Assembly: GCA_046350295.1 (NCBI GenBank)
Contig: JAXMAR010000021.1
Location: forward strand, 50,846-114,845
Reading direction: 5' to 3'
Length of the DNA: 64,000 nt
DNA from: JAXMAR01 sp046350295
GTDB taxonomy: Bacteria > Planctomycetota > Planctomycetia > Gemmatales > Gemmataceae
Under the pieces are notes generated by a model, which saw nothing but the letters and a program-made list of their open reading frames with translations, was not told the origin of the DNA and did not search any database. The position numbers and the translations under genes are program-made. Positions 42,521 to 52,172 of this stretch are shown in pieces; within the stretch, counting starts at the first letter, position 1; every line of letters starts with the position of its first letter.

Positions 42521-44569
42521 TCAGATCTTCCGCACCAGCAGCAAAAACTGCCCAAGCCGCCCGTCGTTCGTGGTGGCGAACAGGCGGTAGACGCCGTCGG
42601 CCGGTGGGGTGAACGTGATGCGGGCGTTCTGGCCGCCGCCGGAGTTGTCGTCGTTCGCCAGTTCCTTGCCCTTGGCGTCTTCGATGCGCAGGAACGCGTC
42701 GAACTGGCTACTGATGAGGTCAATCTGGTAGCGCTGGCCGGCTTGCAGGTTGACCTCGGCGACCTTCACCTTCCCCTTCTTGACACGATCGAGCGGGTCG
42801 GCGTCGTTGAGGATGTCCATGATCTTCAGGCCGCCGCCGACATCGAAGGCGCCCATCGTACGGATGCTCAACTCGTATTCTCCCGTGTTTCGGTCGAACG
42901 AGGTGGCTACAACCTTGAATATGGTCGTCACCGGCGTGGTGAAGATCATGCGCGAGTTCAGCTCTCCGCCGGAGTCGTCGTCGAACAGGATCGTCGTGCC
43001 GGCCATGTTCTCCAGGCGCAGGAAGGCGTCGAAGTCCTTGCTGCGCAGGTCGATGACGTAGCGCAGCCCCTTCTGGAAGACGAAGTTGAACGACTGCGAC
43101 GGGGACAGGACGACCTTGTCGAGCGTGTCGCTCGAAAGGAGCTTGTCACGTTTGGTAAAGCCCTTGGGACCGATGTCGGCGCCGTTTTCTTCGCGCAGGC
43201 GAAACTGGAACTTGCCGGCGCCGCGCCTGGTCGTCGCGACCAGCTTGTAGTCGCCGTCCTTCTCGGGCTTGAAGACGATGAGGGCGTTCAAGAGGCCGCC
43301 CGAGTTGTCGTCTTCCACCAGGGCTTTCCCTTCGGAGTTCTCGATGCGCAGGAAGGGATCGAGGTCCTTGGCGTCGCCGCGCATCTCGACAACGTAGAAG
43401 CGGCCCGCCTCCAGACGGCGCTCGAAGACCTTGCGCGGCTGCCTGAGCGCGGGATCGAGCGGGTCGTCCTTGGTCAGCGTGTCATCCCGGATCTCTTGCG
43501 TGAAATCGATGAACGCGGCGGTCGGCGGACCGACGATCTTGCGGCCGTCGCCGCTCGTGAAGCTGGCCTGGTAGACGATCGGCATGCGCCGGTCCTTGCC
43601 TTCGAAAGTGAAGTGACCGAGCAGCTTGCCCTTGTCGAGGCGGAGCGCTACGGCCTTGGCGTCCTTGAGGAGCGGGAAGTTGCCGTCCTTGTCCGGCTCG
43701 GTTTTCTTCGGGGCGTCCTTGGCGGCGACGAGGTGGACCTGGGCGTCGCGGACCTTGTTCAGCGGATCGAGCAGGATCGCTTCGACGTCCACCTTGGCCC
43801 GCTTGTCCGCGACGGCGACGGTTTCGAACGCCGCGCCCCCCATTCGGCCCAGGAGCAGATCGGAGAGCGGCTTGATGGGGACGGCGAAGCCGATGCGTGA
43901 CTTGTCGATCTTGGCGACGGCGACGCCGACAAGCTGCCCCTTCTCGCTGACGACGGGGCCGCCCGAGTTGCCGGGGTTGATCTCGGCGTCGATCTGGACG
44001 CGGACGACGGCGCCGCGCTCGTCGGTGCGGAGGCTGGAGACGGTCCCCTTGGTGACGGTGATGGCCGGATTGCGCTTGCCGGTCGACAGGGCGCCGCCAA
44101 AGGGGAAACCGAAGGCGAAGACGGTCATGGTCTCGACGATCTCGGCCTTGGGGTCGATGACGATGGGCGCGGGCAAATCCTTGATCCCCGTGACCTTGAG
44201 GACGGCGAGGTCGGCGAGCGGATCGGCGACGATGACCTGGGCGTTGATGGACCGCTCCTTGGGGCTGCCGCTATCGAAGACGAGGATGACGGGATCGACG
44301 CGTGCGAGGCCCGGGACGCCGGCGGGCGGGGAGATGACGTGGTTGTTGGTCACGATGAAGCCGGTGTCGCCGTCGGTGTGGACGACGAAGCCAGAGCCGG
44401 TGCCGGGGACGCTCTTGCCGCCGGGAACGGGGACGGCGAACTGCACCTTGACGTAGACGGAGGCGGCCTTGAGCTTCTTCAGGCTATCGACGGGGATGCC
44501 GCCGGCCCGGGCGTTTTGGCAGACGCAAGCAAAGATTGCGAAAACGAGGACGCTGAACAATCGACGCAT
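42521..44569 (-). CDS. Exported trypsin-like (S1C/HtrA-type) serine protease with PPC repeats
   Basis: 682 residues from the ATG at 44569 (GGAG upstream) with a signal peptide (MRRLFSVLVFAIFACVCQ). The catalytic triad is visible: His77 in VTNNHV, Asp120 in ADLAVLKV and Ser202 in NPGNSGGPV. Unlike DegP, no PDZ domain follows. Instead there are four tandem beta-rich repeats of about 100 residues with the pre-peptidase C pattern (DAFLRIEDAKGKELANDDNSGG and relatives). A periplasmic quality-control or processing protease is likely. Convergent with the WD40 kinase gene. Confidence 0.93.
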   Translation of the reverse strand: MRRLFSVLVFAIFACVCQNARAGGIPVDSLKKLKAASVYVKVQFAVPVPGGKSVPGTGSGFVVHTDGDTGFIVTNNHVISPPAGVPGLARVDPVILVFDSGSPKERSINAQVIVADPLADLAVLKVTGIKDLPAPIVIDPKAEIVETMTVFAFGFPFGGALSTGKRNPAITVTKGTVSSLRTDERGAVVRVQIDAEINPGNSGGPVVSEKGQLVGVAVAKIDKSRIGFAVPIKPLSDLLLGRMGGAAFETVAVADKRAKVDVEAILLDPLNKVRDAQVHLVAAKDAPKKTEPDKDGNFPLLKDAKAVALRLDKGKLLGHFTFEGKDRRMPIVYQASFTSGDGRKIVGPPTAAFIDFTQEIRDDTLTKDDPLDPALRQPRKVFERRLEAGRFYVVEMRGDAKDLDPFLRIENSEGKALVEDDNSGGLLNALIVFKPEKDGDYKLVATTRRGAGKFQFRLREENGADIGPKGFTKRDKLLSSDTLDKVVLSPSQSFNFVFQKGLRYVIDLRSKDFDAFLRLENMAGTTILFDDDSGGELNSRMIFTTPVTTIFKVVATSFDRNTGEYELSIRTMGAFDVGGGLKIMDILNDADPLDRVKKGKVKVAEVNLQAGQRYQIDLISSQFDAFLRIEDAKGKELANDDNSGGGQNARITFTPPADGVYRLFATTNDGRLGQFLLLVRKI

Positions 44570-44636
44570 GATGACTCCACAAAGGGTGAGCTTCGACGAT
44601 ACCGCCTCTTGCATTGGGTTGCAAACGGAAACGCGG

Positions 44637-45677
44637 TCAGCCTCGCCCGGTTAGCGGCGCGGCGATGGTCGCGCGCGTGGCGTGAATCAAACGGAGGAGC
44701 TCGAAAACGATGGCGATGCCGACGACAAGGACCAGGAAACCGAGGCAGCCGAGGATGCCGGGACCGCCCAGCCCGGCGATGCAGCTCAGGACGGCGTAGA
44801 TCGCGATGACCACGAGATAGATGACGATGTAGGAGCCGGCGGTGGCGGCCAGCGATTGATTGCGGAAGTGGAGGGCGACGCCGCGCAGGAAGCGGACGAA
44901 GAGGACGTGGCCGATGACGGCGACCCCGGCGTCGCCGAGGAAGGCGACCAGGAGGAAGGCGCCCCCCTCGGTCTGGGCAAGTCCGAACGCGGCCCCGTGC
45001 ACGCCGGCGAACACCATGCCCCAGATGAGCGCCAGGAGGCCGAGGCTGAGGGCAATGCTCAGAAGCAGGCAGACCATGGAGGCGATGGCGAGGCCCTTGG
45101 CGTCGGACTCCGGCGGAGCCGCCACGCAGAAACACTGGCCGACGACGATGACGATCACGGAGGCGGCAAACGCGACGGCCAGGACGACGAGGAGAAGGGC
45201 GCCGGCGCCGCCGACGTGAAAACCGGAAACGACACCACCGACCATCATGACGAAAGCGGCGCCGAGATAGATCAGGAAAGTGATAAGGAGCGTGAGGACG
45301 CCCCAGAACATGAGGCCCAGGCCGATGCGGACCATGCTCCAGCCGGGCGCCAAGGCGAGGGCGATGTCCGGGGCCTCCGGAGCGAGGCGTTCGCCCGTTT
45401 CGTCGCGTTCGAAGCCCGGAGGATGATCCGGCGTCGGTTCGGCCGTGACGCCCGTTGCAGGCGCCGGGGCGGCTCCCCCGCGCGATGTGCTCGCGCGGCG
45501 GCCCTGTGTTCGTCTTTCATGGAGCGACTCTGGTGGAAATCGCCATCCTGCACTTCTTGCCCAGTTTATCGCCCCCGCTTTGGCCCGGCGGCGCTTTCGC
45601 TCCCTGCCGCGCTTTCGGCAAACTCGGACTGATGCGATTTCTCCTCTTGACCGATAACAAAGGGTGAGCCTGCCCAT
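44637..45677 (-). CDS. Multi-spanning membrane protein of unknown function, start uncertain
   Basis: Six to seven hydrophobic segments lie between about residues 110 and 340 (for example LGLMFWGVLTLLITFLIYLGAAF and LLLVVLAVAFAASVIVIVVG). The first 100 residues from the ATG at 45677 are Arg-rich and unlike protein, so the real start may be a GTG/TTG within 45360-45560 or need a frame correction: another frame offers an ATG at 45553. No family recognised. The upstream gene is divergent. Coordinates therefore give the longest open frame. Confidence 0.6.
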   Translation of the reverse strand: MGRLTLCYRSRGEIASVRVCRKRGRERKRRRAKAGAINWARSAGWRFPPESLHERRTQGRRASTSRGGAAPAPATGVTAEPTPDHPPGFERDETGERLAPEAPDIALALAPGWSMVRIGLGLMFWGVLTLLITFLIYLGAAFVMMVGGVVSGFHVGGAGALLLVVLAVAFAASVIVIVVGQCFCVAAPPESDAKGLAIASMVCLLLSIALSLGLLALIWGMVFAGVHGAAFGLAQTEGGAFLLVAFLGDAGVAVIGHVLFVRFLRGVALHFRNQSLAATAGSYIVIYLVVIAIYAVLSCIAGLGGPGILGCLGFLVLVVGIAIVFELLRLIHATRATIAAPLTGRG

Positions 45678-45752
45678 TTTGCGAGAGGCGCATTCTGCGA
45701 GATGCGCGGGGGGAGCGGCTCAGCCCGAAGGGGCCACAAGGAGAGTGGAGCC

Positions 45753-47996
45753 ATGTTCAACTGGCGAGGCGCGGTGCTGCTGGCGGCGGCGTGGCTGGCA
45801 TTGGCCTGGACGCAGGCGTTCACCCAGAGCGGCCCCGGCAAGACCGAACCCGGCAAGGCCGATCGCATCATGACCCTCTATGAGAAGGGGAGGCCCGTCC
45901 CCTGCAAGGTCATCGGCTCGTGGGTCGACGGGACCGGTTCCAAGGCCTACCAGCTGCAATCGCTGGAGACGGGTGAGCTGATCACGATCGTCGAAGCCGG
46001 CTCGGCCGCGGCGCCGAGCGACGGCGGCCGCCGCACGGTCCGCACGCGCAACTTCCACTGGGGCGTCAACGCGCGAACGCCCCCGAGCGGCTGTCCGGCC
46101 CCGCCGACGGACATCATGACCGCCTGCGCCGAATGCGGCGGCCCCCGCCTCGAAAGCGAGAAGACCACCCTCGTTTCCTCCACGCCCGTCAAGACCGAGT
46201 ACATCTGGTGGGAGGAGAAGGACGGCAAGCGCTCCTCCCCGGAGGTCGTCACCAGCGGCTCCAATCCGTTCGCTCCCAAGGGCGTCGTGCCGCCGCCCGG
46301 CTCCGACCCGACCACCGTCATCGTGACCGGCCCGGGCGTCGCCGCGCCGGGTGGCGTCACGGCCGCGAGCGGCGCTGTCGATCCAAGCAAACCGGGCGTC
46401 AAGAACGCGCTGGGCGACGATCGGATGCCCGGTGGCGTGACGACGGCGGTGGGACGCGATAGCGCTCCGATCGTATTGCCCGCCAGCGCTGGGGTGTCCA
46501 CGGGACCTTGCTGCGAAACGGTCACGCCGGCGTATGGTCCGACCGTCGTCCAATCGACGCCCAAGCGTTTCGGGGACCGGGTCCGCGACTTCTTCGCGCC
46601 GAAAGCGACGACCACCACGGCGGCCAATCCCGCGATTCCGAAGCGCACCCCCTGGCCTGAGTTCTCGACGGCGGGGAAGACGACGCCGGTCGTCGTGCGG
46701 CCGGCGACGGGCCCGACGCCCGACCCCGCGCCTCTCACAATGGGCCCTGCGACGCCGCCGCCGGTCGTGCTGCCGCCGACGGCGCCGCCGAGCGCGCCGC
46801 CCGCGCCTTCGGCGCTGGCCGGCGCCGCGAAGACGCCGGCGACCGATCCGGCCTCGAGCGATTGGCGGAAGATGTGGGGCAAGGGAGAGACGCCGACGGT
46901 CCAGCCGCCGGGCGCCTCGCTCGTCAGCGCCGTGGCCAAGCCCGGCAGCGGGCCTGTGAGCGGCGTTGTGCCGGCGAGCGGTTCCCCGCTGGGCAAGGAC
47001 GATATCCTGATGCGGCCCGAACGCTTCGACCCGACCACCAAGCGTTTCACGCCGGGAACGGAGACCGGGATGCGGCCCACCGAGTTGCCCTCGACCCTGC
47101 CCGCCGGCGGCGAGCCCCTGAGCCCGCCCACGGGCCCCTACAGCGTGCCGCTCGGCGCCCAGTCCGTGATCGCCGCCAAGAGCGGACTGACGGGCCCGGT
47201 CACGTATGTGCCGGTGCCGGTGACGACGGTGCCCGAGCCATACCGGCCGCCGATGCCGCCGCCGCCGAATGTGCCTTCGGCGCCCAATCCGACCGCGTTC
47301 GTCAATGCGTTCACGCCGCCGGCCGCGCCGGGCATGGCCGCCGCTCCGACGATGCCGTATCCGCCGATGCTGCCTCCGGGCATGAACCCGGCCATGATGA
47401 ATCCCGCGATGATGAATCCTGCCATGATGAACCCGGCGATGAATCCCGGCTTCAATCCGGCGATGATGAACCCCGGCATGGCTCCCGCGGCTTTCAATCC
47501 GGCCATGATGAACCCGGCCATGGCCGCCGCGCCGCTGCCCTACGGCTACGCTCCGGTCGCCCCGGCCGGCGGCTCGATGTACTCGACGCCGCGCTACTAC
47601 ACCGGCCCGACGCCGCCGAGTCCGATCGCCATGGCGCCGCCGAGCGGCCCGGTCATGCCGGTTGGCTACACGGCGCCGGCGCCCGCCCCGGTCTCGGAGA
47701 TTTCGCAGCTTCTGATGGTGCTGCGTGAGTCGCCCTACCCGGCGCAACGCTCCTGGGCCGCGAACCAGCTGGGCACCTTCGACTGGCGCGGCAATCCCGA
47801 AGTCTTGCCCGCCCTGATCCAGGCGGCCCGCCACGACCCGGCCGCGACGGTTCGTTCCGATTGCGTCTACGGCCTGTCGCGCATCAACGCGGCGACGCAG
47901 CCGGTCGTGGAGACCTTGCAGTCTTTGCGCTCGGACAGCGACGCCCGCGTGCGGCAGGAAGTAGAGAACGCCCTGGTGCGGATGGGCGTGAAGTAA
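45753..47996 (+). CDS. Exported proline-rich protein with C-terminal HEAT repeats
   Basis: 747 residues from the ATG at 45753 (GGAG upstream), with a signal peptide (MFNWRGAVLLAAAWLALAW). Four short cysteine-containing motifs in the first third are followed by a long Pro/Ala-rich region, a methionine-rich tandem repeat (residues about 544-590), and a C-terminal segment with two HEAT-like repeats (SPYPAQRSWAANQL... DPAATVRSDCVYGLSRI). Proteins of this design are common in Gemmata-like genomes and are presumed structural or surface-associated. A stem-loop follows the stop. Confidence 0.85.
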   Translation: MFNWRGAVLLAAAWLALAWTQAFTQSGPGKTEPGKADRIMTLYEKGRPVPCKVIGSWVDGTGSKAYQLQSLETGELITIVEAGSAAAPSDGGRRTVRTRNFHWGVNARTPPSGCPAPPTDIMTACAECGGPRLESEKTTLVSSTPVKTEYIWWEEKDGKRSSPEVVTSGSNPFAPKGVVPPPGSDPTTVIVTGPGVAAPGGVTAASGAVDPSKPGVKNALGDDRMPGGVTTAVGRDSAPIVLPASAGVSTGPCCETVTPAYGPTVVQSTPKRFGDRVRDFFAPKATTTTAANPAIPKRTPWPEFSTAGKTTPVVVRPATGPTPDPAPLTMGPATPPPVVLPPTAPPSAPPAPSALAGAAKTPATDPASSDWRKMWGKGETPTVQPPGASLVSAVAKPGSGPVSGVVPASGSPLGKDDILMRPERFDPTTKRFTPGTETGMRPTELPSTLPAGGEPLSPPTGPYSVPLGAQSVIAAKSGLTGPVTYVPVPVTTVPEPYRPPMPPPPNVPSAPNPTAFVNAFTPPAAPGMAAAPTMPYPPMLPPGMNPAMMNPAMMNPAMMNPAMNPGFNPAMMNPGMAPAAFNPAMMNPAMAAAPLPYGYAPVAPAGGSMYSTPRYYTGPTPPSPIAMAPPSGPVMPVGYTAPAPAPVSEISQLLMVLRESPYPAQRSWAANQLGTFDWRGNPEVLPALIQAARHDPAATVRSDCVYGLSRINAATQPVVETLQSLRSDSDARVRQEVENALVRMGVK
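47382..47523. repeat. Tandem repeat encoding NPAMM units
   Basis: About nine degenerate units of ATGAACCCGGCCATG type encode a run of Asn-Pro-Ala-Met-Met in the proline-rich protein. Copies vary by one or two codons (NPAM, NPGF, NPGM), as in slowly expanding low-complexity coding repeats. Confidence 0.85.
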
Positions 47997-48017
47997 GACA
48001 GCTGTCGCTTCTTCTTC

Positions 48018-48061
48018 GTTCAGCGCTCGCGCAGCCCTTCCAGGTCGCGCGAGCGCTGAAC
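48018..48061 (+). terminator. Stem-loop after the HEAT-repeat gene
   Basis: GTTCAGCGCTCGCGC at 48018-48032 pairs with GCGCGAGCGCTGAAC at 48047-48061 (15 bp), loop of 14 bases, then GCTTTCC. It lies 22 bases past the stop of the exported proline-rich gene. The T content after the stem is modest, so termination is plausible rather than certain. Confidence 0.65.
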
Positions 48062-48228
48062 GCTTTCCGGTAGGTCCGGCGAGCCGAGCCGGACCTGGCG
48101 TGAACGCTCGCGATGCCGGCGCCTCGACGTCCGGCGCCGCTCGGCTTCAACGTCCGGCCCCCTCTCGGATCGCCCACGCCGCCGTCACTTCGACGTCAGG
48201 CGCCGCTCGGCTCGCGGCGCCTACAAAC

Positions 48229-49221
48229 TCAGATGTGCAGCTCGACGACGTCCTTGTCGTGCAGCACGTGGTCGCGCTTCACGCTCTGGCCGTCGAACAC
48301 GCCCGTCCCCCAGATACGGGCCGATTTGAGCTTCTCGGCGAAGTCGCGATGCACCAGCTCGGCCATCTCCAGCAACGTGCTGCCGATGGGACAGGTAAAC
48401 GGCGACGTCATGTCCGGCGGCTTGCCCGGCTGCTTGGTGTAGACGCGGATCCTGTTGAGGAAACGGTAGATGGCTTCGCGCGTCTCCTCCAGCCCCTGAC
48501 CATGCTCGGCCGAGAGGACGTGGATGGGGAAGCGCGGCTCGAACATCTCGCGCACAATCTCGAGCCGCTCGGCCGCTCCGGGCAGGTCGATCTTGTTGGC
48601 AAGCACCATCGTCTTGATGTACTGGATCGAGAAATCCTCGTCATCGACGGGCGGCTCACCGGTCAGGATGGTCTTCACTTCCTTGAGGCGGTCGAGCACG
48701 GCTTCTGCGGCGAAAGGGCCGTCGTCGTCACCGAGGTCGACCATGAGGAGAGCGGCGTCGGCGGAGCGGACCATGCTGGAGAGCCAGCCCTCCATGAAGT
48801 CGGGGGTGATGGGGGGCGTGTCGATGAGCTGGACCTGCACGTCCTCCCATTCCATCATGCCGGCGTGGGGCTCGCGCGTGGTGAAGGGATAGGGCGCCAC
48901 CTCGACGTGGGCGCGGGTGAGGCGGGTGATGAGCCGGCTCTTGCCCGCGTTCGGCGCCCCGACGATGATCACCTGCCCGGCGCCCTGCTTGGGGATTTTG
49001 TAGCTGACGCCCCCCTTCTTGCCGGCGCGCTTGCCCTGCTCGACATCGTCCCTGGCGTCGCTGATCTTCGCCTTCAATTCGGCCTGGAGCTTGTCCGTCC
49101 CCTTGTGCTTGGGCAGGAGGGCCCACATCTTCTTGAGGCCTTCGAGACGCTCCTCGGGCGTCTTGGCGGCCTTGTACTCGTGCTCGGCTTCGATGTACTG
49201 GGGGGTGAGGTTGGCTGGCAT
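48229..49221 (-). CDS. DRG/Obg-like GTPase with TGS domain
   Basis: 330 residues from MPANLTPQY at 49221, the frame extending a few codons upstream. G1 is GAPNAGKSRL, G3 is DTPPI, and G4 is ANKID. The C-terminal TGS-like part ends HRDFAEKLKSARIWGTGVFDGQSVKRDHVLHDKDVVELH, typical of DRG proteins. Related proteins act with ribosomes or in growth control; the precise role in bacteria of this branch is not known. It is a single gene, convergent with the exported HEAT protein. Confidence 0.92.
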   Translation of the reverse strand: MPANLTPQYIEAEHEYKAAKTPEERLEGLKKMWALLPKHKGTDKLQAELKAKISDARDDVEQGKRAGKKGGVSYKIPKQGAGQVIIVGAPNAGKSRLITRLTRAHVEVAPYPFTTREPHAGMMEWEDVQVQLIDTPPITPDFMEGWLSSMVRSADAALLMVDLGDDDGPFAAEAVLDRLKEVKTILTGEPPVDDEDFSIQYIKTMVLANKIDLPGAAERLEIVREMFEPRFPIHVLSAEHGQGLEETREAIYRFLNRIRVYTKQPGKPPDMTSPFTCPIGSTLLEMAELVHRDFAEKLKSARIWGTGVFDGQSVKRDHVLHDKDVVELHI

Positions 49222-49262
49222 GATGGTACGCCGTTGAGTCACAGTCAGATCTGGTGTCTCGC

Positions 49263-49739
49263 TCAGCGTCGATTGGTGGGGTCGCGAAGAAGCGCGAAGA
49301 ATCCGTCGATTCCGTCCGCGAGAAAGAAATGCTCGTCGGCAAAAGCCTTCTTGAGGCCTATTGCACCACGATCATCGCCGTCTGGGTCGACGACAAGCCA
49401 GATAAGGTTGCCCATCATCGTATGGCCAATAGGCGCCAACTGAGGAGGATCATTGTCTTCAAAAAGGGACAGACTCGCTGGGGATCCAAAGTCGTCAAAC
49501 TCCTTCGGCCCACCCAGGCCTTCAATGTAAGTAAGACGGTCATGCGGACAGTTCTGGCCTTCGGGGGGAACGATCTCCGGTTCGTTGAATATGCCCCCGT
49601 TGTATTCCAGAAGGAATTTGCGAAAGTCAGGAGGAAGAGGGATTCCCAACCTGCGTTCCAAACTCTTTACTTGCTGTTCCGAAGGCAACGGAAACCGCGC
49701 CTCGCAGAATTTGTCGTATGCAATCTTGATACTGTCCAT
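49263..49739 (-). CDS. SMI1/KNR4 (SUKH) family protein
   Basis: 158 residues. The pattern LERRLGIPLPPDFRKFLLEYNGG, then GFPP-like turns and a DNDPPQLAPIGHTMMGNLIWLVVD end matches SMI1/KNR4. Members often are immunity proteins against contact-dependent toxins, but solitary copies are common. No toxin gene is next to it. Start is the only ATG of the open frame. Confidence 0.87.
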   Translation of the reverse strand: MDSIKIAYDKFCEARFPLPSEQQVKSLERRLGIPLPPDFRKFLLEYNGGIFNEPEIVPPEGQNCPHDRLTYIEGLGGPKEFDDFGSPASLSLFEDNDPPQLAPIGHTMMGNLIWLVVDPDGDDRGAIGLKKAFADEHFFLADGIDGFFALLRDPTNRR

Positions 49740-49764
49740 CGAAACTCTTTCTTGACACGGGGCG

Positions 49765-50385
49765 TTATGCGAGTATCTCGCTTACATCAACGCCGAAGCC
49801 GTCGACGACGACTGAAGTCGCTCGCTCCCCCTCGCGAAAGATGCCGTGTGTCTGGTAGGTCTTTTTCACGAGCACGAGAACGGTGATTGTCCGGTCCAGC
49901 GGGTTGACGATCCAGTACTCGGGCACGTGCCCCTCGGCGTAATCGAAGCGCTTATCGACCAGGTCGCGTGCCGGCTTGTTCTTGCTCACGACTTCGAGGG
50001 CAAAATCCGCCCCCGTCCAGAACCGGTCTTGCAAACGTGGATCGCCCTCGGAGAGAAGACCCAGGAGGTCGGGCTCGCGGAACTTTCTCGCGCGGATGCG
50101 CAAGCGCAGAGGCGCGAAGTGAACTGTGCCGCCTATCGGCTCGAGGTAGGCGTCGAAGCGTTTGAACAGCCGTTTCAGGATCTTCTGATGACGCGTCGTC
50201 GGCATGGGCAAAACCTCGATGAAGCCGTCCGTGAACTCGATCAGCCGCGTCGCGTCGTCGGTCATGGCCAGGTAGGTTTCTTCCGTCCAGTGCCCCTGCT
50301 CGGGGAAAAGTCCGGGTAGTAAGCGCCGCAATTGCCGCGCCGGCGTGATCCAGCCGGTCTCAGGCGGACTCAGATCGATTGACAT
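49765..50385 (-). CDS. Uma2 family (DUF820) putative endonuclease
   Basis: 206 residues from ATG at 50385 (MSIDLSPPETGWITPARQL); a few upstream codons also fit. The core resembles Uma2/PD-(D/E)XK proteins: IEFTDGFIEVLPMPT, REPDLLGLL and DFALEVVSKNKPARDLVDKRFDYAEGHVPEYWIVNP, with the acidic and lysine residues of a nuclease-like centre. Such proteins are abundant in planctomycetes and cyanobacteria with unproved biological role. Neighbours do not suggest a particular pathway. Confidence 0.9.
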   Translation of the reverse strand: MSIDLSPPETGWITPARQLRRLLPGLFPEQGHWTEETYLAMTDDATRLIEFTDGFIEVLPMPTTRHQKILKRLFKRFDAYLEPIGGTVHFAPLRLRIRARKFREPDLLGLLSEGDPRLQDRFWTGADFALEVVSKNKPARDLVDKRFDYAEGHVPEYWIVNPLDRTITVLVLVKKTYQTHGIFREGERATSVVVDGFGVDVSEILA

Positions 50386-50568
50386 ACATTCGCTCCAGGC
50401 AAGGCAAACCATCCGCGGGACTTCTTCACCATCCTACGCGCCGCCAAAAGCGCCTTCAATTCCACCACGCAAATGATAAATCAAGTCAACGAGACCGCGT
50501 TGACTTAGGCGGTGGGACTGTCCGCCCAACTTCTGCGAAACCCGGGCTAAAAAATGGCAGGAACGCCA

Positions 50569-51390
50569 ATGGCCGAACTTTACGACCAGATCCAGGACGC
50601 CAAAGCCGTCATCCAGAAGCGCTGGCCCGGCAAGCCCAGCGTCGGCATCATCCTCGGCACAGGCCTGGGGGGTCTCGTCGAGGAGATCCAGAGCGAGGCC
50701 GCGTTTCCGTACGAGGAGATTCCGCACTTCCCCACCTCGACGGTCAAGTCGCACGCGGGCCGCCTCGTCTGTGGCAAGCTGAGCGGCAAAACGGTCATGG
50801 CGATGGAGGGGCGCTTTCACTTCTACGAAGGCTACACCCTCCAGCAGCTCACGTTCCCCGTCCGCGTCATGAAGGCGCTGGGCTGCGAGACCCTCATTGT
50901 CAGCAACGCCTGCGGCGGCATGAACCCGCAGTGGGCCAAGGGGGACATCATGCTCATCGAGGACCATATCAACCTCCTCGGCGACAATCCCCTGATCGGC
51001 AAGAACGACGACCGCCTCGGCCTGCGCTTCCCGGACATGAGCGAGCCCTACGACCGCAAGCTGATCGCCCTGGCGCAGCGCATCGCCCTGGAGGAAAAGA
51101 TCGTCTGCCAGAAGGGAGTCTTCGTCGCCGTCGCGGGGCCAAATCTGGAGACGCGGGCGGAGTACCGTTTCCTCCGCGCCATCGGGGCGGACGTGGTCGG
51201 CATGTCGACGGTCCCGGAAGTTATCGTCGGCGTTCACGCGAAGATGCGCGTCCTCGGCCTGTCGATCATCACCGATCAATGCCTACCCGACGCGCTGACG
51301 CCGGTGAGCCTGGAGGAAGTGATCGCCGTCGCCAACGCCGCGGAGAAGAAGCTGCGCGTGCTGGTAGGGCGCGTGGTGGAGGCGCTCTGA
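50569..51390 (+). CDS. punA: Purine nucleoside phosphorylase (PNP/MTAP class)
   Basis: 273 residues from the ATG at 50569. A second in-frame ATG at 50554 is possible, but AGGA lies 7 bases before 50569. Motifs: [13 protein letters not shown] (phosphate binding), [18 protein letters not shown], and [10 protein letters not shown]. It phosphorolyses purine nucleosides to base and ribose 1-phosphate in the salvage pathway and is trimeric in this class. Followed 34 bases later by a TA pair. No oddity seen in the active site. Confidence 0.95.
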   Translation: MAELYDQIQDAKAVIQKRWPGKPSVGIILGTGLGGLVEEIQSEAAFPYEEIPHFPTSTVKSHAGRLVCGKLSGKTVMAMEGRFHFYEGYTLQQLTFPVRVMKALGCETLIVSNACGGMNPQWAKGDIMLIEDHINLLGDNPLIGKNDDRLGLRFPDMSEPYDRKLIALAQRIALEEKIVCQKGVFVAVAGPNLETRAEYRFLRAIGADVVGMSTVPEVIVGVHAKMRVLGLSIITDQCLPDALTPVSLEEVIAVANAAEKKLRVLVGRVVEAL

Positions 51391-51424
51391 TCGGCTATAA
51401 TGGAGCGACACGAGGAGAGATCGT

Positions 51425-51655
51425 ATGGCGACCTTAGCGATCAAGGAAACAGTGTGGCAGAGTCTCGTCGCCGCGGCGCGCAAGCGGCGAACTCGACCGG
51501 AGATCCTGGCGGAAAAAGCGGTCACAGACTTCCTGCGCCGGGCAGCCGACGAAGAGCTCCTCGCCCAGAGCGAACGGGCGGCGCAAAAGACGGGACTCTC
51601 CGCCTCCGACGCCGAGCGCCTTGTCCGGCAGTTCCGCTCGAAGGGTAAGCGCTAG
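51425..51655 (+). CDS. Small antitoxin-like protein of a PIN toxin pair
   Basis: 76 residues, ATG at 51425 with GAGGAGA 7 bases upstream. ETVWQSLVAAARKRRTRPEILAEKAVTDFLRR is a helical, basic segment; the end is KTGLSASDAERLVRQFRSKG. It precedes a PIN-domain gene by 2 bases, the order antitoxin-toxin. No recognised domain, so the antitoxin role is from position. Confidence 0.75.
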   Translation: MATLAIKETVWQSLVAAARKRRTRPEILAEKAVTDFLRRAADEELLAQSERAAQKTGLSASDAERLVRQFRSKGKR

Positions 51656-51657
51656 CC

Positions 51658-52107
51658 ATGGTGGCCAAGAAGCGCCGTGTCCCCGTCGTGCTCGACACCA
51701 ATGTGTTCGTGCGGTCCTTCTTCAGCAGATCCAAGAATAGCGCCAGCAAACGCGTCGTTCGTCTTTGGCTTCTCGAAAAGAAACTGCAACTCATTGCGGC
51801 TTCGGCGGTCGTGGACGAGTACTTGGAGATCTTCCGTGACGTGTTGGACTTCGATGATTATCTTGTCAACCAATGGCGCGACCGATTTGAGACGGACTCG
51901 CGGGTCAGCCTTGTGGAGGGATCGCGATTACTCGAACTGAGCCGCGACCCGGATGACAACCACTTCCTGACCGTTGCCAGGGCGGGGCACGCCAAGTTCC
52001 TTGTGTCCAATGATCGGGACCTGCTGGACATACCCGCTACCGAAAAACGACGACTCCCCTTTGAGATTGTTACGCCAGCCCAGCTCCTGACAATTCTGGA
52101 AGAATGA
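51658..52107 (+). CDS. PIN-domain toxin (COG1569-like)
   Basis: 149 residues. PVVLDTNVFVRSFFS supplies the first catalytic Asp, SAVVDEYLEIFRDVL the Glu, and SRDPDDNHFLTVARAGHAKFLVSNDRDLL the C-terminal acidic residues, which together form the PIN active site for Mg-dependent RNA cleavage. The ATG lies 2 bases after the antitoxin stop. The family is annotated as putative toxin component; its targets are unknown. It differs from the VapC-like protein at 4.8-5.2 kb. Confidence 0.9.
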   Translation: MVAKKRRVPVVLDTNVFVRSFFSRSKNSASKRVVRLWLLEKKLQLIAASAVVDEYLEIFRDVLDFDDYLVNQWRDRFETDSRVSLVEGSRLLELSRDPDDNHFLTVARAGHAKFLVSNDRDLLDIPATEKRRLPFEIVTPAQLLTILEE

Positions 52108-52172
52108 CGGAAATCCTTTGCCGAACCCTACGCGCCTCGGCGAAAATACAGCCGTCTTCCCGGGAGCCTCCG

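Noticed and set aside
39910..42723. Very long minus-strand frame opposite the WD40 kinase
   Set aside because: It is produced by the repetitive GC-rich WD40 coding sequence; the kinase frame has all motifs.
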